A DNA stretch of 64,000 bases, taken from Sthenelais limicola. Lineage: Eukaryota > Annelida > Polychaeta > Phyllodocida > Sigalionidae. Under the pieces are notes generated by a model. It was not told where the DNA came from, ran no database searches, and worked only from the letters and a program-made list of their open reading frames with translations. The stretch covers positions 61,066,966-61,130,965 of the forward strand of contig OW804094.1 of assembly GCA_942159475.1 (NCBI GenBank), written 5' to 3'. Shown one piece after another: positions 45,823 through 57,800 of this stretch (the stretch's first letter is position 1; every line of letters starts with the position of its first letter). The translations under genes and the position numbers were made by a program.

Positions 45823-48800
45823 ATGAAAATGGCTGAACTGCTGGTACATCCCGGCCCGGTATTCGCCATTTTGGGCGCCACACTGGCTTTTCTTGAAGAT
45901 GCGATGGATGAACAACCGACGCGAATCTGGATGAAACCCTGGTTGCGCCGTGGTGACGATCCCGACAATCCCCCCCCCCCCACAATGTACACTCTGTACA
46001 TGGAACTGCTGGAGGTAAGTACATTGACTCAGAAAACATTACCGACGCCATATACATGTGATAAACCTCAAATAAACCATAAAAATATTATATACTGTAT
46101 CGTGTCCATTTAAGTCAATTTACTTATTGCAGTTATACTTGCTTATTAAAAATTGCTTTTTAGTCCAATATTTAGTATTAAATCAAAAATAAATTATTAA
46201 TTAATTTATTAATTATAACTAATTAGTACATAAGATGTATACCATATATTTCCATGTCGCGTACACTGTGAAATATGACTGAGATTATAGTCTTATTTAA
46301 AAACTTTTTGATATTATTATTAAAAAAATTTTTAAATTATTATTTTTAGGACGGAGAAACACACTACTTAATGAGGACCCTACGCATGCCTCCTCAGGTG
46401 TTTGAGGACTTGCTTGAGTTAATGCGCCCGCATATTACCAAGCAAGACATGAAGTACCGCAAGGCGATCCCACCAGAAATCCGACTGTGCATAACTCTTT
46501 GCTTTCTGTGCTTGGGTAAGTTCATATAAAATCAATGTTCCTAAAATAACTCATCTATACTTTAATATCAATTATGATTATAGTATAAATCGCGTGGAGT
46601 TATACAGTGGGTCAAGCATTCGCGTGGAGCCAAGCCAAGTAAATAACGTGTGCTGGTTCCTTAATGTTATTATAAATCCCAGCGAAAATGTGTCAGCGGA
46701 AATTATAATTTATATATATGTGTCGCCGAGGTACTGAGACTGTAAAGCATGTTTGGTCCAACGTTTGACATATTTTATTCCTCCATAAATATAATGGGAA
46801 TAAATGTGGAAATTCAATACATGTAAGTTTAAAATATAGCTGCTGGTGGCTGTGTTGCTGCTGCGGCTGCTCGAGATGGAATGGAATCCAGCGGAGGCAG
46901 TGCTGCTTATATACGAGGATGACTCTGTAACCAGGGTGACGCAGCAGCGGAGGCTTGTGATTGGTTGGATCAGCTCGGGAATACTCGGAAACGCTCGGGA
47001 ACAATATAGACTCCGAAGCCCTAGGGTTCTGCTTCACATATGTGTCGCCGAGGTACTGAGACTGTAAGGCATGTATGGTCCAACGTTTGACATATTTTAT
47101 TCCTCCAAGAGGGCCAAGCAGGTCTGTAAGTAAACTCAGACATGAAATAAGAGAGATGAAAATTTATTATCAACAATGCGTTGGTGGGCTAAGGAGGGAT
47201 GGATATACCGATAAGAACAATTAGATCTCCAGGACCCAAGTTGTTTAATGTCCAAAGGACTGATCCCACAATTTGATAAAAAGGTGGCGCCACCAATACG
47301 CATGGAATGTGAAGAGAGGTTACCCCTAATATTAGATCGGGACAAAAAACCTCTGAAGGCCTTAGCAAAAAGATTATAAGTTAATTGTTTAACCTGTGAA
47401 GTAGATAAGAGGGGGGAATCAGGAGAAGATGGGTATCTCCGAATAATAAAACGGGTCAGAGAGACAGGGCAAAGTCTCTTAACAGGGGAATTGACGACTG
47501 GAATCAGCACATTGTCTTCAGGCGATAACGTCTTGGACGACCTGATGTGAAGTACCATCCCCCAGCCATGGAACTGAACATCTCCGCGGCGTAAAGTGTG
47601 TGGTGAGTCAATAACATGGGAGACCCGTAGCAGGGCCCTGAACATCAGTAGGGTAGCCGTATAACACAGAAGATCAATATCTATTGATAAGTCTACTATC
47701 TTAGAGATAGAATATAACTGGGCAGGAGTAATGGGGTCTCTCCTAGCCGATGGGCGCAAGTCAGAGTTCTTGATACCATCTAGCGTCGACTTGATAAGAG
47801 GATGATTAGCAGAAGGCAAATTTAGTCCTTTAACTTTAAATTTAAACACAACAGCCTGATAGTAGGTTGAAACAGAGCTGTAGCGCATATATCTGGCGAG
47901 ATAAGTCACATAGGCACACATTTGAGGTAAGGATACAACATACGGTTTAAGTCCATACTCCCTACAGAACCTCTTGTAGCAACGCCATTGAGTCTGTCTG
48001 ATCCGGATGGTGGATGGAGCGACGGATTGTGCCCTCATCGACGCCACCTTAGAAATCAACCGATCATAACTGGCCTCTGCAAAATTTAAATAAAGACACA
48101 GAGCAGCATAGGGGAACAGACAATAGTTCAGGAGCTTTCTTCAAATAAGCATCATAGCACAGACGTGACAGTGTGTCGGCCACAATGTTGTCATCAATGC
48201 GAATGTACTCAGTCACCAGTTCCATGTCATACAATACACAAATCCAGAATATTTCCCTCAGCCAAGCCAAGTTTAAAATATAGCTGCTGGCGGCTGTGTT
48301 GCTGCTGCGGCTGCTCGAGATGGAATGGAATCCAGCGGAGGCAGTGCTGCTTATATACGAGGATGACTCTGTAACCAGGGTGACGCAGCAGCGGAGGGTT
48401 GTGATTGGTTGGATCAGCTCGGGAATACTCGGAAACGCTCGGGAACAATATAGACTCCGAAGCCCTAGGGTTCTGCTTCCCATTATCAATTACATGTTTG
48501 ATTGACTCAATGTGTATATTTTCTATGATTATTATCCTTGCTAAGTCCTGCAAGTACATCATACACATTTAAAAAGACATAACACCAGAATTTCTACTTC
48601 ACTGTTAATAAACATTATATTCTTTATTATTATTATTGTTGAACACTTTTCTTTTTGCACAACACGTTCCACGTCCTATTGTGGCACAAATGTATATGTA
48701 AGTAATTTAATATAAAAGAACAACACCCTTATTGGTTCAGTTAAAGTCGTATATTTACATCTTATATCTAAGCTTAAAGCACGGCACAGCAAGTGAAAGA

Positions 48801-51800
48801 TAGTGAAAGATAGCACCCAGGGAAGCATGTAGCCTCCAGGAAAAGAATCGCATTTTAAAGCTTTGCGTTACAAGCTGAATAAATATAGTTTAGGCATAAA
48901 TAACAATCAATACCAATAACAATCAATACCAATAACAATTTTTTTTTTTTGAACATATTTTTATTCAGGGAATATAAGCTGGCATATGCCATAGCTGTTG
49001 TTGTATAAGGATCGGGTTTATCCGATATTCCTCCTTAGCCTGAATTTTCGCTAGCACATTTCATTACTTAAATTTTTGTGTGTGTTATAACATAACTAGT
49101 ATACTTTTCCCTCTAATGGGTAGAGTAGTAATGAGATGAAATGAGTTATTGAAGGGTGAATGGATGGAGTGGTAGGGTTGGGGGTCTTATAATGGGATAG
49201 ACATTTGTCTTGACACATTAGAAAGCAGAAAGAATTAAATTAGATTTAGATTCGAATTAGGTACAGTTAAATACATCACAGTTGGCGAATCAGAACTCAG
49301 GGATATTTGCTACCCCTAGTAGGATGTTGTTTTTCAGGTGTCTTTTGAAGCTGAGGGCATCGTCGTTATTCTTAAGGTTGGCCTCGATGTAGTTATTCCA
49401 GGCTTGGATTCCCAGGTAGGCCATCGACCGTTGATATAGGTTGCAGGTTGGATGGTTCACTTCGAAGTTAACTGAACGGTTCTCTCTTAGATTATATGCT
49501 CCCTCGAGGGGGCGCTTATCAATCCAATTTACTCTACATACAATTGTTTATGAAAAAATTTGGCATTGTTAAAGAAGATTCTCTGTCTTATATTCATTAC
49601 TTTGGCATCAATATGTAGTTGGTCAATATTAAATCTTCGTGGTCTTTTTAACGCGAATCTTAGAGCCTTATTCTGAAAGACCTGTAGCTGATTCAGGATG
49701 GACTTGTTGCAATTCAGAAAACATACATTACAGTAGTCCAAATAAGATAGAACCATTGATTTAACAATTAAGAGACGAGTACCAACATCTAGAGCATGAC
49801 AATTGATATAAAGATTACATAGTCTGGCATTTGCCTTGATCAGAATATTCTTAGCCATTAATTCAAACTTGAGCGTAGTATCAATGGTAACGCCCAAATA
49901 CACAAACGAATCAACCCACTCGATGGTAGAATTATAGATCGAGAGCTTCGGTGGGGTATATATATTTTTATAGTATGTACTTGGAGGGATTAGCATAGCC
50001 TTTGTTTTTGGCAAGCTTATAGAGAGTTTGTTACTTAAGCTCCAATCAGCATTTGTTAAATAGAATAAGAACCGCAGGAATTTATCCGCAAGCCTGGAAA
50101 GTATCTTTATGTACACTTATTCCCAAAAAAAAGAACTCCAGAGATATCAATGACATCCGACCTATATCTATAGCACCAATAACAAGTAAGATCTTTGAGA
50201 AAATATTATCTGAAAAATTAAATAGTCATCTGTCCACTTTGAATATTCTCTCTGACGCACAACATGGGTTCAGGGAAGGTAAGAGTGTTGATACAGCATT
50301 GTATGATTTTGTAAAATTTATCTTAATGAATAAGGACAGGGGTGTTGATACATCAGCTACTTATTTCGACCTATCCAAGGCATTTAATTCTATTAATATT
50401 GATATTTTAATGTATAAATTAAAAAAGATTGGTTTTGGTTTGAACATATGCTCTTTGCTTCGTTCTTACTCTATAAATAGGGAACAGATTACATGTATAA
50501 ATGATTGTGTTTCGGATAGGCTTGGATTATTAGCCGGTGTCGCTCAAGGATCAATACTGGGGCCACTCCTGTTTATTATTTATATAAATGATGTATCTTC
50601 TGTTAATTTTACTGGTAAAATAATATTATATGCTGACGACTGTGTCTTATTGCATACTGTTGAGGGTGATAATGATATAATAGATATCCAAAGTGATGTA
50701 AATAAGTTTAGAGAGTGGACCAACAAGAATGGACTTTCGATTAATCACACAAAAACAAAACTACAAATTTTTTCTGGTAATAAGAGGAGAAATAGAAGAG
50801 AATATTTAATATATAACGATGGATTACAAATTGATATTGTAGGAACCTTTAGATATTTGGGCTTTCTGTTAGACAGCAGCTTAAATATTCTTCCACATAT
50901 CGGTAATGCATGTTCGCGAGTCCAGATTCTATATAAGAGATTAGCCAGGATAAGACATTTCATCACGGAGGATATTTCTATTTTGATTTATAAAACCTAT
51001 ATTTTACCAATTATTGAATTTGGGTCCATTTTGATTGATCTAGCTAGTGAAAAGGACATTGCAAGGTTACAGATTCAGCAAAATCAATGTCTTCGTTTGT
51101 GTTATGGGGTGAAGAATAGGAGGAATATTGTTAGAGTCTCTAACATAGAATTACATCAGAGGTATACCATTCTTCCTCTTTGTTTTAGACGTTTACAGAG
51201 ATTTCTGACAATTTTTTACTCTTGTAATAATTTTGATTATAATTTACCCCAACATAGATACAATATGAGAGATATTAGACTCCCCGTTATACCCTGGAGA
51301 AAAGAAAAAATCCGGAAGAGCCTTTTTGGAAGATCTGAATCTTATTGGAACTCTCTACCGATTTTTGTAAAAACTCTAGATGATATTTTAAATTTTAAGA
51401 GGGAGATAAAGAAAATCTGTATTAAATCATATAACACTACCTTGCATATCTGGAAAATTCCAGATCCAGATAATTTGATCTAGCCATACTTAGTTGTCGT
51501 TTGTCTTGTATTTTTGATCTGAATTCTTTCAGAATTGTTTGCCTGATTTCCTTGGTATATCGAGTCCCCTTTTGACTATTGCTGTTGCTCTTTTGTCTGT
51601 AGTAAATCGATGTTATACCCGGGTGATGGTTTTTTTATATCTTGTATCGTATTATTTATTTATTATCTACTTTTATTTTTTACCTAAAAATGTCTGTACG
51701 ATCTGACCTAATACTATCAGTTAATTTGGATATTGTCGTATTTTTCTATTTTTTTTTATCTAATATTTAAATCATGATTATTTGTATTTTCATATATCTT

Positions 51801-54800
51801 GATGTAAAATCTAATTTTTCCACCAGCTATTACTGAGAACAGTGTGTAACAGCATAATGCCTCTGGCTGAATAAAAACTTTAAAAACAAACAATCTTCTC
51901 GGTATCGGCCTGACATAGGTCTAGAGCAGTGTTACGTTCCTTTGAGCAGTTGATTAATACAATATCATCAGCAAATAAGAGCATGTGCCCATGTAAATTT
52001 AACTTGCCTATGTCATTAATGAATATATTAAAGAGTAGTGGCCCCAGGATTGATCCCTGGGGCACACCGCACTTAATTGGTAGGTATCGTGAATAATAAT
52101 TACCAAGGCGTACTTTCTGTTGTCTATTTGTTAAATAGTTTTTTACCCAATTCCGGAACCAGACCGGCAAACAGTAATGGACAAGTTTAGACAATAATAT
52201 TTCATGATTAATAGAGTCTAACGCTTTCTGGTAGTCGAAAAAGACCATGGTACTTGTTATTTTTGAGTTTCTATTATTTAGTAATTTATATAATAATAGG
52301 TAGACCGTTTCAATAGTAGAGGAATTTTTTCTGAAACCGCCTTGGTATGGTGATAATAATCCATGTGTATCAACGAAATCCTGTATCTGTTCATTAATAT
52401 GTTTTTCCAACACCTTACCCAATATATGGGTTAAAGAAATTGGACGTAGATTAGTGACCTGGGTTACATTACCCTTCTTAGGTATGGGTATGACTGTGGC
52501 TTTCTTCCAACGATCAGGTACAATACTTTGTGTGACTGAGAGATTTAGGAGGAAGGTAAGTTGTGGCTTGATAATTTGGAAGAAGGTTTGATAAATTATC
52601 ATCGGTATTTCATCACAACCGGATGATTTATGCGTTGGGAAGGTATCTAATATTTTAGATAGCGATTGTGGCTTCAACAAGACATAGGGAGTATTTGCCC
52701 TGTCGGCAATATTGGGGTCAGCCGGGCCAAGTTCATAATTATTAGTACTGTCTGGTAACAATGCTGCAGTTTTTGCACCCACGTTGGCAAAAAATTTATT
52801 AATGATCTTTGGTATATCCTTGGCATATGCCATTGTGTTTGTATCTGGATTAATAATTTTCGTTATTGTTTTTGACTTATCTTTAAAAGGGAGATAATCA
52901 TTTAGTATCTGCCAAAACTTTTTATAGTCATATTTGTGTCTACTCAGCTGGTCCTTTATATAGTTGCTTCTAGCTTGTCTAGTGGCACTATTTGCTAGAT
53001 TTCGGAAATAAACAGCCCTTAGTCTGAAAGCCTCCTTTTTGGTTTTCCTATATTTATTGAAGTTATAGTCCCTATTGTGGGCCAGATTAATTAATTCGTT
53101 ACTATACCATGGTGGTTTCTCTTTTTTTGCTTTAAATTTTTTCTTGGGGCATAATTTATTAGTTACTTTTAACAGCGTTGCATACATTAAGTTCCAAGCT
53201 GTGTTTGGGTCGTTACAATGGTAGAAGGGTTGCCAATTGTCAATGAGATTCATTTCCTTTTCGGCATTTGCCGTATTTAAGTTATTGTATGATCTAGCCT
53301 GGAAGTTACACTTAGCATGTTTTTCTCTCTTTTTTTTCCTGGTCAAATAAACAATATAATGGTCACTTAAGTTATATTCAATCACCCCAGCCTGACCGAC
53401 ATGTTTAATATCAGTTAGAATATGGTCTATCGCTGTTGCTTTACCATTTAGCCCGAGTCTGGTCGGTATAGATATAGCAGATTGTAAATGTTTGTTATTT
53501 ATAACTTTCAATAGCTCGTTCCTATGATTATTAGGGTATATGTTATGTGGCAGCATGTCTATGTTCAGGTCACCCAATAAGATTAGTTCAGAATAGGGAT
53601 GGGCTTCTCTCGCCAAGTCAATAATACTAGTAATCTCCTCGCAGAAGGTGCTAACGCTGCCTGCCGGAGGTCTATATATGTTGGCCAGGATCAGGTTTTT
53701 AGAATTCTCATGTGTTATGTGTAGGACCAATGCTTCCAGGTGAGCACTTTGATGATTTAATTCAAGTAATACTTTATATTCCAGAGAGTTCTTAATATAG
53801 ACACATAGTCCTCCTCCTATGGACTGAGATCGATCCAGTCTCTCTAAATTATAACCGGTTAATTGGAAGTTTGCATCCAGAATATCCTTTTTTAGCCAGG
53901 TTTCACTTAATGAGAACACATCGAAGGTCAAGTCAATCAAATCTAGTTTAAGTTGCTGCCATTTATTTGTCAGCGATCTTATGTTTAAGTGAAAATATCT
54001 ACGACCTTTGAATTCAGCGCACTCTTTGAGTGTTTTTTTTAAGTTACAGCTAGTAGTAAGGGAAAGTGTATCAGACTTAGTATTAAACAAGTTTCTTTCC
54101 TTCGATCAAGTGACATCAGCAAGTAGGCATGTGCCTTAGTTTGCGTGTTTAGTATAGGCAGTTCCTTAATGAGGTTACATGGTATGGTTGATACAGGTAT
54201 GATCCCATCAAATAACGTGGAAAATTTATGATTTGTACCCGAGCAGTGGCTAATAATCTGATTAACCTTTGCAGCAGTTGAAATCAAACAAATGCATGAA
54301 CTCTTATTGACTACTATGCAAGTAACCGGCGGTAATGCTAGGGGCTGCGAGTCCATACTCAGCGCAAAATCATAATAAGATGCAGGTATGACCCTAACAA
54401 ACAACATGGAAGATTCAGAATTTATACCCGAGCAGTGGCTAGTAATCTGATTAACCCTTGCAACGGTTGCAATCAAACCTATGTATGGACTCTTGTTAAC
54501 TACTATGCTATTTACCGGCGGTGATGCTTGGGGCGGCGAGTCCTTACTCAGCGCAAAAACATAAACAAGAGATCTATGAAAACAATGTGAGTTGACATGG
54601 TAAACTTGCCTTATATGGAACAGGTAAGTATACGTCAAATTCCAGGTCTGGTAATCTCCATAACCCAGGTGGCAATAGTAAGATATATAACATATCGCGT
54701 CAGGATCAGTACATATATATCTATATATATAAACAATCACATGAGTAGACCACATTATAATACAATGTAGGCAGCAAATCGGGGATACACAAGTCGGCTG

Positions 54801-57800
54801 GGATAGGGAGGTAGAATCGCGTGTCCAACATATGGCAAACAAAACAAGTTTAGGCGGCCAACAATATATCCTAATATGACACAATAAACAAATCCCATAT
54901 ATTAAATGAGTTGTATGGGGTATATTCAGTAGAACATATATGATTCAGAATACCAGTCGGCTGGAAAGAAAGGATAGGATCACGATTCCAACATATGGCA
55001 AACATAACAAGTTTAGGTGGCCAGCAGTATATCATGGTGCGAACAATAATCAAATCCCATAAATTAGAGGAATTATATGAGATATAATCGGTGGAGTATA
55101 TATGAATCAGACATAATACGATTACAAATGCGATTTCAATGTAACAGGCAAGTGTTGGCAATAGGCTAGTAACACATACAACAAAAGCACTAACTCCCCG
55201 TATCAGCAAATCAAAAGGAAACGCATCGATTGAGGCTCGGTTTAAATAGTAATAATTATGGGAGTGGTAGAAAATAGTTGGTATTAGCCATTGTCTGTAT
55301 AGATCTTATTTGTGATACCAGATGAAAGAAAGGCATATGCCGGTTGACTTTAATGTAGGTTTAGAAAATGACATTTTTCCAACTGTTTTGCCCAGTCCTT
55401 CACGATGTACCATTTTCCGTGTACACCATCTCTCAAGGCGCCATAGTTGTTAACCGCAACCCCGTAGGTGCACCTGTGCCCCTTGCTGGTGACTGTCGGG
55501 TGTATGACTCCCCTATCCATATTGTAGCCTTTTAGCCAAAAGCTATAATCAGTGATTGCCTCGTCTAAAATGGATTGGGTAGGGTCACGGTGAAACTCTC
55601 TATTGTAGGTGTTGAGGGAGAGGCCACAAACACCTGCGTAGATAGGACATATGTCCGGGAAGTGGGTCTGCATCTCGCCTGTTACTAGAAGGACTTGGTC
55701 CTCCACATAGTTCTCCATAGCCTGGGCGTCAGGCCAGCGAACAGAGATCTTTTTGCTTATAGCATCTTTCCTGGTAAAGTCACACACGCCGCCGAAGAAA
55801 ATAACTTGGGTGGGCTGATAGTAAGAGATATGGTCCCTTCCCAATTCAAAAAGCAACCTTAAACCCTTACCCGGCAGGGCTAGGATTCTGACCTCGTCAT
55901 TCTGGAGGTAAAGATGCAGGGAAGCTCCCCTTGAGTCACACAATATAAGAGTTTTTACCATTGTCGGGTCGTCCTGAAGAGCCATGTTACTGGGGTTTTC
56001 CCTTCGAGCTGGTTGAACCTGCCTTTTGAATAGAGGTTGGGGCACGTGTTGGGCTGCTATTTGGCGTGACCGGCTTCGGTGGTGGTCTGTCAGAGAGTGA
56101 CTTTTCAGAGAGTGACTGGGGCCGCTGCCCACTGCCACTCGTACTACGGGTGCCGGGCCTGTTTGAAGCTTGTTGGTGTTTTGGCGCTCTTGATTGCCTA
56201 TTAGACTCAGCTGGGGAAGGTTTGCCATTTCTAGGTGTGGCGATTTTAGATTGGGCAGCGGTAGCCCCCTCCATAGAGGTGTCTCCCCCCTCAGCCCCTG
56301 ATTGAATCATTGGGACGGCAGTAGCCCCCGTGGTAATTGCGTCTCCCCCCTCTGCACCTGCTTCTTTGTTGTGCTCCTCAGATTGGTGTTCATGTTGGAA
56401 TAGGATAGAATCGACTTCATCATTTATGGCCTGCTCTAAATCTGTAAGGAGGGGTGCTTTGGGCTCTTCCTCCTCATTGACCTCCTCGTCATCAATTACT
56501 GATTCGGTTTGGTTGGATCTGGTATCCTCAGGGCGCTCCTCTTGCGAATCTTGTAATATGGCATTATCTACCCCTGGGTTACCCGTAAGAGGCATGGCCA
56601 TGCCTATTTGGAAGTAATAATCATGCATCATATCTTCCTGGTCTTTCGCCCAGACGTCTTGGTAATCACCATCGTCTTCATGTGCCGGGGGAGGGGCCGT
56701 CTTAATAAACTCAGCTCTGCGAAGATCCTCTCTAATTGTAGCCAGGATGAGTCCATGATGGTTTTTGCCAGGCCATGCAGTGTTCACATCGATAAGGACA
56801 TTATTAGATAAGGCAATGCCTGTCCCCCACCATAAATCCCTCGTACACTCGGCTAGAACTACCTCACCCGAATCTAGGAGTTCAGAGCGAGCGTCCTTGC
56901 ACTGCTTGAATTTTTCGCGCAATATGTCTTCCATTACTCGGTTTTTGAGACGGTCCCAGTTGTTTTTTTGTCCGCACCGGTCCCCCCACTTTCTAGCTAG
57001 TCTGGGGCACAGTGTGGACTCGATTGTAGAGGTAATTGAGGCGTTGTTAGTTTGGGTGGCTCGAGTATATTGAATCGCATTTTAAAGCTTTGCGTTACAA
57101 GCTGAATAAATATAGTTTAGGCATAATTAACAATCAATACCAATAACAATCAATACCAATAACAATAATGGATATATATGCAATGTCGGGCAATCGATCA
57201 ACAGCATAAATGTCTTTACATGTTATACGGATAAGTCCAGCGATAAGTTTTGGAGATGGACAAAGGTTTCTGAACAAGTCCAAAGAACGGTGGTTTATAA
57301 CAAATCTCTGGCATCACGAGGCTTTCAATTTGATGCTTGTTTAAATAAGATGTATGGGCGGACGGTGTGTGGCTATAACCAAGTCCCACGCACAAATATG
57401 GACTAATGTTTATACATATATCAGTATACAGATATAGAAGGAATAAAATGCACTTGAACTGTGTTGCAGGAATTTGGGTCTTGACTGAAGTTCTCCAATG
57501 CAGTTTATATAAGTTGCAGAAATCCAATATGATACATGTCCAGTTGCTATAGATTAACTTCCTGTCTTCTGTAAACTGCTACACTGCAAATTGTAGATGA
57601 GAAAAAACCATTTTTATCGCACCCAACCATTCGATTGCTATTTTAAAATTCCATTTTTGAAAATTGATTTGCTATTTTAAAATTATATAGTTAAAATCAA
57701 CAATCAATGTAATATTACAATGTCACTGCATACTTGTATGCATCTCTATTAATATTAAGGCTAGTTAATCAATAATTATAAAAACAAATATTTAATCCAT

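Larger units (their letters stand above)
46716..48479 (-). mobile_element. Ngaro/PAT-type tyrosine-recombinase retroelement, internally deleted
   Basis: Split direct repeats are clear. Repeat X (211 bp) lies at 48269-48479 and 46825-47035; repeat Y (70 bp) at 47038-47107 and 46716-46785. Read on the (-) strand the order is X - body - Y - X - Y, the A1-body-B1-A2-B2 plan of Ngaro/PAT elements. The body holds only a ribonuclease H tail and a tyrosine recombinase; gag and reverse transcriptase are missing. At under 1.8 kb it is a deletion derivative. Confidence 0.85.
48940..57071 (-). mobile_element. CR1-like LINE with NADAR-like and SGNH ORFs, split by a second LINE
   Basis: Runs on the (-) strand from 57071 to a poly(A) tail (T-run 48940-48950, with AATAAA before it). 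The order is a NADAR-like frame, an SGNH-hydrolase-like frame, a repeat-rich spacer, then endonuclease-reverse transcriptase. SGNH (esterase) ORF1 proteins are known in CR1-type LINEs. The 5' end cuts into the NADAR-like domain, so the copy is probably 5' truncated. A separate + strand LINE (about 50065-51893) interrupts the reverse transcriptase. Flanked by a 95-bp duplication. Confidence 0.82.

Noticed and set aside
54039..55209. (-) frames of 281 and 112 residues, Cys/Ile-rich, with an apparent IYCWPPKLV repeat
   Set aside because: They follow tandem repeats in the LINE spacer and show no domain.
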